Assembly (NCBI RefSeq): GCF_029267215.1
Contig: NZ_JARIDH010000032.1
Coordinates: 46,909-110,908 of the forward strand
DNA from: Clostridium sp.
GTDB lineage: Bacteria > Bacillota > Clostridia > Clostridiales > Clostridiaceae
Length of the DNA stretch: 64,000 bases
Direction: 5' to 3'
Made by a program: the position numbers and the translations under genes. Below are positions 1 through 7,832 of this stretch, piece by piece. The first letter of the stretch is position 1. Each line of letters opens with the position of its first letter. The notes under the pieces are model-generated. The model had not been told where the DNA came from. It saw nothing but the letters and a program-made list of their open reading frames with translations, and searched no databases.

Positions 1-11
1 ATTATTTAATG

Positions 12-40
12 TTGACTTTTCTTATCAACTAACTTATAAT
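12..40 (+). promoter_or_regulatory. SigA-type promoter of the BFD-like gene
   Basis: TTGACT at 12-17 and TATAAT at 35-40 are separated by exactly 17 bases. The start would fall near 47, giving a 5' leader of about 70 bases before the AGGAGG of the gene at 117. The near-consensus match suggests good constitutive activity. Confidence 0.75.
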
Positions 41-116
41 TAAATCATCAAATACATTCCATTCCCTTTTGTTAATCGTGCTGTTTTACTTTAAATTTAT
101 TTAGGAGGAAAATAGT

Positions 117-332
117 ATGACTGATAATAATAATTTAAATCAACAAATAATTGATAAAATGACTAAAGTTTGTATCTGTAGAGCAATCTCTAGAGCCAAA
201 ATTAAAGAGGCTATAAAAAATGGTGCCCACACAGTTGAAGCCGTTGCTGAAAAGACTGGCGCAACAAAGGGCGCATGTAGAGGTTGCAGATGCAAAGATA
301 AAATTGAAGAATTAATTGAAGACAACCAATAA
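117..332 (+). CDS. BFD-like [2Fe-2S]-binding small protein
   Basis: 71 residues. It has a CIC pair near residues 19-21 and a CRGCRC cluster near 55-60, the spacing of the BFD-like [2Fe-2S] domain (bacterioferritin-associated ferredoxin family, also found at the C-terminus of NirB and GlpA-like flavoproteins). The ribosome binding site AGGAGG lies at 104-109, eight bases before the ATG. A near-consensus promoter is upstream and an intrinsic terminator follows, so it is monocistronic. The family is linked to electron transfer or iron release, but this free-standing version has no assigned partner; no bacterioferritin or nitrite reductase is nearby. Domain assignment is confident, function is not. 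Confidence 0.85.
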   Translation: MTDNNNLNQQIIDKMTKVCICRAISRAKIKEAIKNGAHTVEAVAEKTGATKGACRGCRCKDKIEELIEDNQ

Positions 333-380
333 TTCTTTTAAGCAAAACTTATTTACTGTTTTAATTTTGTATCTCCCTAA

Positions 381-409
381 AAGAGTGCCATACCCTGGCA
401 CTCTTTTTT
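381..409 (+). terminator. Intrinsic terminator after the BFD-like gene
   Basis: A 10-bp stem AAGAGTGCCA / TGGCACTCTT with a five-base loop is followed by a T run. It ends the 117-332 transcript. Confidence 0.85.
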
Positions 410-473
410 ACTTGTTATATAAATTTTAAAGTAACTGAGTAAAATTCTTATAAATCTTATAAACAAAAAGGCA

Positions 474-707
474 TGTATCAAAATAACTTTTTATAAAACT
501 TACAAATAATTATGAAGAGAATATCTAGATGGGCTTTAGAATTTAAATTATTCCGTAGAAAATATCACGTTAAAAAACTTAAATTGCTTAAAGCGTAGCA
601 AGTTTCTAAGCTTTAGTGATATTTTCGTAGTAATTATTATAAATTCTTAGCATAATCTAGTAATTCTATGAATATATCTGTAAGTTTTATTATTGTATTT
701 TGATACA
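474..707. repeat. MITE-like long palindromic element, 234 bp (family A)
   Basis: Perfect 12-bp inverted ends TGTATCAAAATA (474-485) and TATTTTGATACA (696-707). After a 5-7 base interruption the arms pair again through ATAAAACTTACA. A second nested stem pairs GTAGAAAATATCAC with GTGATATTTTC. No open reading frame lies inside. A shortened relative is at 3599-3661 and shares both the left segment and the right TCTAGTAATTCT...GTAAGTTTTAT segment. The structure fits a non-autonomous, miniature inverted-repeat element. It fills most of the gene-free stretch 333-802. Confidence 0.6.
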
Positions 708-721
708 GACCATTTCAATTT

Positions 722-795
722 TTCTTTGTTTTAAATTAGTATTGATTTTATATAGAAGAAATAGCTAAAATCAACACACTCTTAAGACAGAACCT
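722..795. repeat. Dispersed palindromic repeat, family B, copy 1
   Basis: Imperfect palindrome with arms TTTTAAATTAGTATTGATTT and AAAATCAACACACTCTTAAG, ending in GACAGAACCT. It matches the copies at 6955-7058 and 32538-32601 and the half copy at 60834-60872. It sits just downstream of the stop of the DUF1643 gene and may also act as its 3' end signal. Confidence 0.6.
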
Positions 796-802
796 AATTT
801 TT

Positions 803-1414
803 TTATATATCAAATTCATTTAAAGATGTGTTCTTTGTCCAACTAGTATAATGTCTAGGATATCCTTGATTTGTTAGAGTTCCAACATGGTAAAACTTCT
901 TAATATCAAAGCAATTATTTTTTACCACCTTAAATCCTTTTAAAAGATAATGAAGCCTACTTTCGTATAACCTCTTCATTAACTTAGTTTTAGGTTCTCC
1001 CCAAGCAAATATTATATGATTACTATTTATTAGATTTTCAAATATTACTAAGTCATTTTTTAAATATTCTCCATCCTCTATAAATCCATCATTACCACAT
1101 AGGAATAATTCACCCTTTGTTTCATAAATCTCTTCAAAAACATCTTTATTATATTCTATAACAGGGAATAAAAATACGAAGTTAATTTCTTTTATTGTTC
1201 CAAATTCATCTTCATTATTTAATAAATATTTTACCGCTCTATTTAATTCTTTTTTTAAATCCTCAATATTATGTGATTTAGGAGCTCTAGTAATAACTAA
1301 TATACTACTTTCTCCCTCTTCATATATTGGAAAAGTTACTTTAAATCCTCTTCCACTTTTATGATCAACTAGAAAATTTATATTATTAATTGAATTCCTA
1401 TAATACATCTGCAT
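803..1414 (-). CDS. DUF1643 domain-containing protein
   Basis: 203 residues, cytosolic, no signal peptide or membrane segment. The C-terminal stretch with HVGTLTNQGYPRHYTSW resembles the conserved end of DUF1643 proteins (a Gly-x-Leu-Thr, then G-x-P-R-H). A purine-rich GGGGAG precedes the ATG at 1414, and a second ATG is two codons later. It appears to be monocistronic, flanked by repeats on its 3' side. Members of this family are often called from phage and accessory DNA and have no proven activity. The family call rests on the C-terminal motif; the N-terminal half is not recognised. Confidence 0.6.
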   Translation of the reverse strand: MQMYYRNSINNINFLVDHKSGRGFKVTFPIYEEGESSILVITRAPKSHNIEDLKKELNRAVKYLLNNEDEFGTIKEINFVFLFPVIEYNKDVFEEIYETKGELFLCGNDGFIEDGEYLKNDLVIFENLINSNHIIFAWGEPKTKLMKRLYESRLHYLLKGFKVVKNNCFDIKKFYHVGTLTNQGYPRHYTSWTKNTSLNEFDI

Positions 1415-1575
1415 AAGCGCTCCCCTTTTTTACCCAACTCTTGTTCATCAACTTAATATTCAATATTAAGTATATTCTTAATTTAGTTTAGTATATAATC
1501 GAATCTTTATAAATTCTACAAATTCAAATAAATTTAACTTATTAAAAGAAATAATTGAATACTTTTTAATAAAAT

Positions 1576-3504
1576 CTATTTATTCTTCTTGTTTTCCTCT
1601 ATTTGAGCAGCTAATTCATTAAGATATTCCCATCTTTCATATTTATTATTTAATTCATCTTCCACTTTAGCTTTTTCTTCCATAAGTTCTTGAAGTCTTC
1701 CATACTCTGATGCATGTTTAGCCATTAATTCATCTAACTCTTCTATTTTTTCTTCAAGCTTCATAATATCTTCATCGATAGTTTCAAATTCTCTTTGTTC
1801 TTTAAATGAAAATTTAGTCACCTTACTCTTATCTTTAGATTTATCCACAGGCTCTTCTTTTTTAGATTTATCCACAACTACTTCTTTTTCTTTAACTTCT
1901 GCAATCTCTTCTTGCTTTGTTAATAAGTAATCGAAATAATTTCCAGTATAGATATCTATTTTTCCATCTCCTTTATAAGAGAATATTTTATTACAGATTC
2001 TATCTAAGAAGTATCTATCATGGGATACAGTTATTACTACTCCACCAAAATCATCTATATAATCCTCTAGTCTATTTAAAGTTTCAATATCTAAATCATT
2101 TGTAGGCTCATCTAGTAATAAAACATTTGGTGCTTCCATTAAGGTTCTTAAAAGATGAAGTCTTCTTCTTTCTCCACCTGATAGCATTCCTATCATTGTC
2201 CATTGTAAAGTTCCATCAAATAAAAATTTCTCACACATTTGAGAAGCTGTTATTCTTTCACCAGTAGCAGTTTGAAGATATTCTCCTGCTTCCTTAATAT
2301 AATCTATAGCTCTCATTTCTGGGTGCATATGAGTATCTTCTTGTGAGAAACAAGCTATTTTTACTGTCTCTCCTTTTATTATTTCCCCACTATCTGGAGC
2401 TATTTTTCCTTCTATCATGCCCATAAGCGTTGATTTACCTATTCCATTAGGTCCTACAATTCCTATTCTATCACTTCTTAAAACTATGTAGTTAAAATCA
2501 TCAACAATCTTTTTATCACCAAAACTTTTATTTAGGTGTTCTATCTCTATTATTTTCTTTCCTAATCTAGTTCCCATAACAGAGATTTCTATGTTTTCAT
2601 TCTCAACAAATCCCTCTTGATTTACTAATTCATCAAATCTTTGAAGTCTTGCTTTTTGTTTAGTTGTCCTAGCCTTAGCTCCTCTTCTAACCCAAGCAAG
2701 TTCCTTTCTCATAAGATTTTGTCTTTTTTCTTCGCTAGCTTTTTCTATTGCTATTCTCTCCATTTTCTTTTCTAAGAAAACTGAGTAGTTTCCATCATAA
2801 CTAAATAATCTACCTCTATCTAGTTCAAGTATTCTATTTGTTACTCTATCTAAGAAATATCTATCATGAGTAATCATTAATAAGGCACCTTTTCTACTAT
2901 TTAAGTATTCTTCTAACCAACTTATAGTCTCATTATCTAAATGGTTTGTAGGCTCATCTAGTATTAAAAGTTCACAAGGCGTTATTAAGGCAGCAGCAAG
3001 CATTATTCTCTTTTTCTGTCCACCTGATAAATTTCCAACTTTCTCTTCAAAATTAGTTATTCCAAGCTTAGTTAAAACATTCTTAGCTTCACTTTCCATA
3101 TCCCAAAGATTTAAAGCATCTATTTTACCTTGTAATTTTATTAATTTATCTGAATCTGAATCAGTACAACTTCCATTATTTATTTTTTCTAAAAGTTCCT
3201 CATAATTTCTTAATATTCTCATTTCCTCTGAGTTACCTTTGAAAACTTGTTCTAAAACAGTTGCATTATTATCATAATCTGGAGTTTGAGCTAAATATTC
3301 AATTCTTACTCTATTACCCTTTGTAATAGTCCCTTCATCTGGTTCTTCAACACCTGCAACTATTTTTAAGAAAGAAGATTTCCCTGTACCATTTACACCT
3401 ATAAGACCAATCTTCTCTCCTTCATTTATTCCTAAAGATATATTATTGGCTAAAATTTTCTCTGAATAGCTCTTACTTATATTTTCAAGAGTTATTAAAT
3501 TCAT
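1576..3504 (-). CDS. ABC-F family ATPase (Uup/YdiF-like)
   Basis: 642 residues with two nucleotide-binding domains and no membrane segment, the ABC-F layout. Domain 1 has Walker A GVNGTGKS at 36-43, signature LSGGQ and Walker B LLILDEPTNHLD. Domain 2 has GPNGIGKST, LSGGE and VLLLDEPTNDLD. The inter-domain linker contains the basic stretch RRGAKARTTKQKAR. A C-terminal charged linker with repeated VDKSK leads to a coiled coil of about 80 residues (Uup-type C-terminal domain). ABC-F proteins act on the ribosome as translation factors or antibiotic protection proteins; the coiled-coil tail favours a Uup-like housekeeping role over drug resistance. Monocistronic, with TATAAT near 3540 upstream. 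Confidence 0.9.
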   Translation of the reverse strand: MNLITLENISKSYSEKILANNISLGINEGEKIGLIGVNGTGKSSFLKIVAGVEEPDEGTITKGNRVRIEYLAQTPDYDNNATVLEQVFKGNSEEMRILRNYEELLEKINNGSCTDSDSDKLIKLQGKIDALNLWDMESEAKNVLTKLGITNFEEKVGNLSGGQKKRIMLAAALITPCELLILDEPTNHLDNETISWLEEYLNSRKGALLMITHDRYFLDRVTNRILELDRGRLFSYDGNYSVFLEKKMERIAIEKASEEKRQNLMRKELAWVRRGAKARTTKQKARLQRFDELVNQEGFVENENIEISVMGTRLGKKIIEIEHLNKSFGDKKIVDDFNYIVLRSDRIGIVGPNGIGKSTLMGMIEGKIAPDSGEIIKGETVKIACFSQEDTHMHPEMRAIDYIKEAGEYLQTATGERITASQMCEKFLFDGTLQWTMIGMLSGGERRRLHLLRTLMEAPNVLLLDEPTNDLDIETLNRLEDYIDDFGGVVITVSHDRYFLDRICNKIFSYKGDGKIDIYTGNYFDYLLTKQEEIAEVKEKEVVVDKSKKEEPVDKSKDKSKVTKFSFKEQREFETIDEDIMKLEEKIEELDELMAKHASEYGRLQELMEEKAKVEDELNNKYERWEYLNELAAQIEENKKNK

Positions 3505-3598
3505 CTCTTATCCATCCTTTTCAAACAAATCTTAACTTCATTATAATATATAAATTAAACTTCTTCCAAAAAATAAACTATTTATTAAAGATAAAAAA

Positions 3599-3661
3599 TA
3601 AAACTTACAAATATTATGAGAAATCTAGTAATTCTCAAAATAGATTTGTAAGTTTTATTTA
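3599..3661. repeat. Short family A palindrome, probably also a terminator
   Basis: Arms ATAAAACTTACAAAT and ATTTGTAAGTTTTAT enclose an inner GAGAAT/ATTCTC hairpin. The left 20 bases and right 37 bases match the ends of the 474-707 element, so this looks like an internally deleted copy. It lies between thiT (ends 3687) and the ABC-F gene, both on the minus strand, and could end the tenA-thiT transcript. Confidence 0.6.
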
Positions 3662-3686
3662 TAACTTTTATATAACATATTTTATT

Positions 3687-4295
3687 TTAAATCTTATTTT
3701 TTCCTGGATTCATTCTTTTAACAAGTAAATTTATAGGCATTAATGCTAAAATAACTGAAGTCATTAACCCCTCTAATCCCATACTACTTACATTATATAT
3801 TAGTGAGTAAATCCATACATTCATGCCTTTTGGTGCATACTGTCCAAAGAAAACTGCCCCTGATATTACACATATAAGTGTACTTAATCCACTAGCCATA
3901 AAAGCCCCTAAGAATATTTTATATTTTTTATTAATTCCAAAACTTCCAGCAAGTCCTAATGCCATGGTAGATAGTAAGTAATCTAATATAAATTGAACTG
4001 GATGTATTATAAAAGCTCCATTTAATAATTTTAAAAGTCCAAATATTAGTCCGCTTGTTACTCCAATTGTTCTTCCATATACTAAAGAAAGTAGCATTAT
4101 TGGTAGCATTGAAAATAATGTTATTCCTCCACCTTGTGGATATCTAATAAGTGGTATCATATAAAGAACATATGAAATGGCTACACTCATTCCTATCATT
4201 GTTATTTCTCTTGTTTTTATCTTATGTCTCTTTAAATCAATAAAATATAAAATAATTAATACTATGCTTATACTTCCAATTAAGTATATACTCAT
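3687..4295 (-). CDS. thiT: Thiamine ECF transporter S component ThiT
   Basis: 202 residues and about six hydrophobic segments. It has the ThiT signature: PQGGGITL in the loop, MLPI, a YGRTIGVTSGLIFG helix and a HPVQFILDYLL stretch. ThiT binds thiamine in the membrane and works with the shared EcfA-EcfA'-EcfT energy module, which is not encoded here. Its Shine-Dalgarno (GAAGGTGA) lies in the last codons of tenA, and only two bases separate the genes, so translation is probably coupled. The upstream TPP riboswitch puts it under thiamine control, which supports the assignment. The N-terminal 30 residues are an extra hydrophobic segment relative to minimal ThiT. Confidence 0.9.
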   Translation of the reverse strand: MSIYLIGSISIVLIILYFIDLKRHKIKTREITMIGMSVAISYVLYMIPLIRYPQGGGITLFSMLPIMLLSLVYGRTIGVTSGLIFGLLKLLNGAFIIHPVQFILDYLLSTMALGLAGSFGINKKYKIFLGAFMASGLSTLICVISGAVFFGQYAPKGMNVWIYSLIYNVSSMGLEGLMTSVILALMPINLLVKRMNPGKNKI

Positions 4296-4297
4296 TA

Positions 4298-4960
4298 TTA
4301 TTCACCTTCTTCATATGCCATATTCCAGAAGTCTAATTCGTATAAACTTGCCCTCTTAAATATATCTATTAATCTTTCTTTTTTCTCTCTTGATAAATTA
4401 GAACAAGTCTTATCCACATATTCTAACCAATCTTCTGTAAAATCAGTAAATCCCTGTGCAGAATACTCATCAATCCAAGGTCTAAAGAAATTCCCTTCTA
4501 ATTTATCCTTATATTTTTCAGCAATATGTCTACCTATAAAACTATAACTCCAAGTACATGGAAGAGTTGAGATAGCAATATCAGCCAAATCTCCTGTTAA
4601 AGCTATTCCTTGCATATAACTTGTATAATTTATAGTTGTTGATTTATACTTCCTATTTTCAGCATCACGTTCTGATATTCCAAAATCCTTTAAATATTCA
4701 ATATGTACTGCAGTTTCATCTTCCATTGTTCCCTTTGTTGAATTATAGAAGAATCTCATTTCTTCCATTGTTTTAGCTTTCACTACTCCTGCACAAAAAA
4801 CTTTTGCATATTCTTTTAAATAAAGATAATCTTGAACTAAATACTCCCTAAACTTATCCTTATTTAAAGTTCCTTCTCCAATTTCTTTTATGAATGGATG
4901 TTCTAAATATTTCTCCCATATTGGCATAGCCTCTTTTAGTAGTTCTTCTGTAAATCTCAT
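4298..4960 (-). CDS. tenA: Aminopyrimidine aminohydrolase / thiaminase II TenA
   Basis: 220 residues, the usual TenA length. Cys135 in STLPCTWSYS matches the catalytic cysteine of Bacillus TenA, and Asp44 in VQDYL matches the substrate-binding Asp. The family hydrolyses 4-amino-5-aminomethyl-2-methylpyrimidine (thiamine salvage) or thiamine. The neighbour thiT and the TPP riboswitch 140 bases upstream agree with a salvage role. The start ATG at 4960 has GAGGAGAGG upstream. It is the first gene of a two-gene operon. Confidence 0.93.
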   Translation of the reverse strand: MRFTEELLKEAMPIWEKYLEHPFIKEIGEGTLNKDKFREYLVQDYLYLKEYAKVFCAGVVKAKTMEEMRFFYNSTKGTMEDETAVHIEYLKDFGISERDAENRKYKSTTINYTSYMQGIALTGDLADIAISTLPCTWSYSFIGRHIAEKYKDKLEGNFFRPWIDEYSAQGFTDFTEDWLEYVDKTCSNLSREKKERLIDIFKRASLYELDFWNMAYEEGE

Positions 4961-5027
4961 TTTAGCCTCTCCTCTATTCTTTTTTGATTAAACTTTTAAT
5001 AGCTTAAATAAGGATTGCCCCCAATTA

Positions 5028-5060
5028 TAAAAAAAGCTACATCCAAAGTAGGATGTAGCT
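5028..5060 (-). terminator. Riboswitch-controlled terminator before tenA
   Basis: On the minus strand a 10-bp stem AGCTACATCC / GGATGTAGCT with a six-base loop is followed by seven T. It sits between the TPP aptamer and tenA, so TPP binding most likely favours premature termination. Confidence 0.85.
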
Positions 5061-5099
5061 AATATACAAAGTCTATAATCTAATAAGTAAATTACTATT

Positions 5100-5200
5100 A
5101 TAAAACTTTCCACAGGCTTTCCTACGCTGGTATTATCCAGATCAGGTTTAAGGGTTAATAACCAAAGTTATTTCTCAGCCAAAGGCACCCCTAGCTATAA
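5100..5200 (-). promoter_or_regulatory. TPP riboswitch (THI element)
   Basis: Read on the minus strand the THI box is complete: GGGGTGCC, then GGCTGAGA, ACCCTT, ACCTGATCTGGATAAT and CCAGCGTAGG. These are the conserved TPP-binding segments of the thi-box aptamer. It is followed by a terminator and then tenA-thiT, giving transcriptional control by thiamine pyrophosphate. Confidence 0.95.
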
Positions 5201-5249
5201 AGTTTATAATAATTATACCTTTTTTTAATAATAAATTCCATTTTTAATT

Positions 5250-5561
5250 CTAAATCATAAAATGAAAGTGATTCCAATAATTTTTATCCATCATCATCTT
5301 TCTTATTTCATCATCATCACCATATTCATCATACCATTTTTCTAAAATTTCATAAGCAACACCATGATAAATCAAACTTCCTATTACAAAAGGTTTTGCT
5401 GGCGCATCACTTAAGGAAATTATTGTCACGCCAGTTCCTATAGCTCCATATATTACTGTTCTTTCTGGTGTTACAAAAGATTTTACCTTATTTTTAAAAT
5501 CATTCTCTTTTATGTATTTTTTTAATCTTTTTGGTGTTGGAATAACTATGGCTTTTATCAA
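5250..5561 (-). CDS. Conserved hypothetical protein, 103 aa
   Basis: Starts with TTG at 5561; AAGGA lies about 12 bases upstream. The N-terminal 40 residues are basic (KRLKKYIKENDFKNKVKSF), followed by a mildly hydrophobic stretch near 35-75 and an acidic C-terminus with DEYGDDDEIRKMMM. I do not recognise a family. It sits upstream of the TPP riboswitch and is divergent from the RlmI-like gene, so no functional context is given. Codon use is like the neighbours, so it is probably a real gene, but this is the weakest of the long minus-strand calls here. Confidence 0.55.
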   Translation of the reverse strand: MIKAIVIPTPKRLKKYIKENDFKNKVKSFVTPERTVIYGAIGTGVTIISLSDAPAKPFVIGSLIYHGVAYEILEKWYDEYGDDDEIRKMMMDKNYWNHFHFMI

Positions 5562-5770
5562 ATTTATTCAGTCCTTAAAATTACTCTCTTAAAATATATA
5601 TGCAGACTCTTAAATTTCTCTTCTTAAATTTCAAATTTTGTTTTAAATTTATATTATTTTTATTTCTAATAATATTTGAAGAATATCTTTTAAACCTTAT
5701 CTTTACTTTACTTGAACCTCTTATTATGTGTTATAATCTTATAAGAATTATTTTGGAAGGAGCTATTTTA

Positions 5771-6946
5771 ATGGCAAGTAAGTTTTATTTACACAAAGGC
5801 AAAAATAAAAAAGCTGAACAAGGTAGACCTTGGATTTACATTGATGAAATAAATGAATATGATGGAGACTATGAAAACGGAGATATAGTTGAGGTTTACA
5901 ATCATAAAGGTTATTTCATAGGAAAAGGATACATAAATGACAAAAGTAAAATAACTATAAGAATAATGACTAGAAATATAGATGAAGAAATTAATGAAGA
6001 ATTCTTTAAAAGAAGATTCCAAACTGCCTGGGAATATAGACAAAGAGTTATAGATACATCATCATGTAGATTCATCTTCGGAGAAGCTGATTTTCTTCCT
6101 GGTTTAACAGTTGATAAGTTTGAAGATTACTATGTAATTCAAATATCAACTTTAGGAATGGATAAATACAGAGATTTAGTTGTTAAAATCCTAGTTGAAG
6201 AGTACGGTGCTAAAGGTGTTTATGAAAGAAGTGACATAAAAACTAGAGAAATAGAAGGATTAGAGCAAACTAAAGGATTCTTAACAGAACCATTTGATAC
6301 AAACGTACAAATAGTTGAAAATGGAGTTAAATACATAGTTGACCTTGAAAATGGTCAAAAAACTGGTTTCTTCTTAGATCAAAAAGAAAATAGAGCTGCT
6401 ATGCATAGAATTTGTAAGGACAAAGATGTTTTAGATTGTTTCACTCACACTGGTTCATTTGCATTAAATGCAGGTATTGCAGGGGCTAAGTCTGTTTTAG
6501 GAATAGATGTTTCTCAACATGCCGTTGATTGTGCTACAAGAAATGCTGAACTTAACAATCTTCAAGATAGGGTTAAATTTGAAAAGCACAATGCATTTGA
6601 TGTTTTAGGAGATTGGTCAAGAGAAGGAAAACAATTTGATGTTGTTATCTTAGACCCACCAGCTTTCACAAAATCAAGAAATACTGTTAAACAAGCAATA
6701 AGAGGATATAAAGAAATAAATCTTAGAGGAATAAAAATGGTTAAAGAAGGAGGATACTTTGCAACTTGTTCATGTTCTCATTACATGGATGAAGAACAAT
6801 TAAAGAAAACCGTTGCTGAGGCTGCTCACGATGCCAGAAGAACTTTAAGACAAATAGAAGTTAGAACTCAAAGCTCAGACCATCCAATACTTTGGAATTC
6901 TGATGAATCATACTACTTAAAATTCTTCATATTCCAAGTATTCTAG
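5771..6946 (+). CDS. Class I SAM-dependent rRNA methyltransferase (RlmI-like)
   Basis: 391 residues from the ATG at 5771, chosen because GGAAGGAG lies ten bases upstream; the open frame extends further 5' but that part is hydrophobic and has no ribosome binding site. An N-terminal PUA-like domain (about 1-75) is followed by an RlmI/RlmK-type catalytic domain. The SAM site is VLDCFTHTGSFALNAG, and the catalytic motif is ILDPPAFTKS. YFATCSCSHYM is the Cys-containing motif of m5C methyltransferases. Family members methylate 23S rRNA; E. coli RlmI makes m5C1962. The position modified here is inferred from the family only. Monocistronic. Confidence 0.88.
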   Translation: MASKFYLHKGKNKKAEQGRPWIYIDEINEYDGDYENGDIVEVYNHKGYFIGKGYINDKSKITIRIMTRNIDEEINEEFFKRRFQTAWEYRQRVIDTSSCRFIFGEADFLPGLTVDKFEDYYVIQISTLGMDKYRDLVVKILVEEYGAKGVYERSDIKTREIEGLEQTKGFLTEPFDTNVQIVENGVKYIVDLENGQKTGFFLDQKENRAAMHRICKDKDVLDCFTHTGSFALNAGIAGAKSVLGIDVSQHAVDCATRNAELNNLQDRVKFEKHNAFDVLGDWSREGKQFDVVILDPPAFTKSRNTVKQAIRGYKEINLRGIKMVKEGGYFATCSCSHYMDEEQLKKTVAEAAHDARRTLRQIEVRTQSSDHPILWNSDESYYLKFFIFQVF

Positions 6947-6954
6947 GAAATTCA

Positions 6955-7058
6955 GGCTCTGTCTTAATAGAGTGTTAATTTTAGCTATCCCTTCAGACCT
7001 ACTTATTAAAATTGTCAAAAAGTTATATCTAAAATTAACACTAGTTTAAAACAGAGCC
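6955..7058. repeat. Dispersed palindromic repeat, family B, best copy (104 bp)
   Basis: The ends GGCTCTGTCTTAA and TTTAAAACAGAGCC are the outer parts of 34-base inverted arms that differ at only a few positions (inner parts AGTGTTAATTTTAG and CTAAAATTAACACT). The middle of about 36 bases is unrelated to the arms and codes for nothing. It begins eight bases after the stop of the RlmI-like gene. No clear target duplication is visible. It is the most complete member of the family and looks like a miniature inverted-repeat element. Confidence 0.7.
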
Positions 7059-7167
7059 TTACTTTAAAATTTATTTGAATTTTAATGAATATAAAAAACA
7101 ATATTGGTTAATATAATAATATAGCAAGAAAATAAAAAGCATACTAAAACTTATAAATAAAGAAATT

Positions 7168-7270
7168 CTTTACACAAATGGAATACACTCTAAATTTTAT
7201 AGGTATAGTATCTATAAAAAATATTAATTAATTATTATCATGAGGTGCTTTACATAAATGGCATACACTC
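7168..7270. other. Two 23-bp direct repeats, 80 bp apart, in a gene-free stretch
   Basis: CTTTACACAAATGGAATACA at 7168 and CTTTACATAAATGGCATACA at 7248 (each continuing CTC) agree at 21 of 23 bases. Apart from this pair and the family B repeat, the gap 6947-7482 holds only AT-rich DNA and the terminator at 7371-7414. The repeats could be a protein binding pair or a remnant of a small duplicated frame; both contain an ATG. Confidence 0.35.
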
Positions 7271-7370
7271 ATAAATATGGTCATAATCAATTTATTATTT
7301 TGTTTTTTCTATGCTATAAATATAGTTAGGAATATTCTATCCTAATTAATGTACATATAATATTAGATGT

Positions 7371-7414
7371 AAAAAAGAAAGGTATGTATTTTAAAAAGTA
7401 CATACCTTTCTTTT
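7371..7414 (-). terminator. Terminator of the glycerol-3-phosphate oxidation genes
   Basis: Stem GAAAGGTATGTA / TACATACCTTTC with a short A/T loop, followed on the minus strand by TTTTTT. It lies about 70 bases after the stop of the DUF1667 gene. Confidence 0.8.
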
Positions 7415-7482
7415 AGGTTGATTTTAATATTTAAATTAACTAATAAAATTATCAATGATAACTTTTTAGAATTATTAACTAT

Positions 7483-7830
7483 TTATATAATAGTTTTAGT
7501 TGCTACTACATTAACTCCAGTTCCTAAAACATTTGTTATTACAACCTCACCAATCTTAACTGGTATTTTAGCAGAAACACTATTTATTTCTTTCATAACA
7601 TCAAATATCATTCCTTTTGGAATAGGTTCTTCTGTCTTAACTGGAATAACTCTATTTTCGCATCCTTCTATTTTAACAGTTGAAGTAACAACTCTAGTTG
7701 GATTTTTAACCTCATTTAATCCGTAGATTTCTCCTCTTTTACAAGTATTACCTGTTACTTCTTCTAAATCTGTATCAACTTTTAAATGACATCCTTTTGG
7801 ACATACTATGCAAATTAACTCTTTTACCAT
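7483..7830 (-). CDS. DUF1667 protein (small partner of the flavoprotein pair)
   Basis: 115 residues. N-terminal CIVCPKGCHL near residues 7-16 and a lone Cys at about 30 (NTCKRGE) are typical of DUF1667, and a Cys in the EGCENRV stretch follows. The conserved cysteines suggest a metal or Fe-S site; this is inference. It starts two bases after the stop of the FAD/NAD oxidoreductase and is the last gene of a three-gene set. The same trio (GlpA-like, FAD-NAD, DUF1667) recurs in anaerobic Firmicutes and is taken as an anaerobic glycerol-3-phosphate oxidising complex. The molecular role of this subunit is not known to me. Confidence 0.85.
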   Translation of the reverse strand: MVKELICIVCPKGCHLKVDTDLEEVTGNTCKRGEIYGLNEVKNPTRVVTSTVKIEGCENRVIPVKTEEPIPKGMIFDVMKEINSVSAKIPVKIGEVVITNVLGTGVNVVATKTII

Positions 7831-7832
7831 TT

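Noticed and set aside
1841..1876. Two more TTATCCACA boxes 27 bases apart inside the ABC-F gene
   Set aside because: They follow from repeated VDKSK codons in the linker, so they are explained by coding. Single boxes in tenA (4410) and sleC (18665) are also within genes.
5600..5770. Upstream extension of the RlmI-like frame (57 extra residues)
   Set aside because: It is a Phe/Leu-rich, A/T-driven stretch with no ribosome binding site; GGAAGGAG serves the ATG at 5771.
7418..7726. 102-residue plus-strand frame over the DUF1667 gene
   Set aside because: It overlaps a conserved gene on the other strand and starts in AT-rich DNA without a ribosome binding site.
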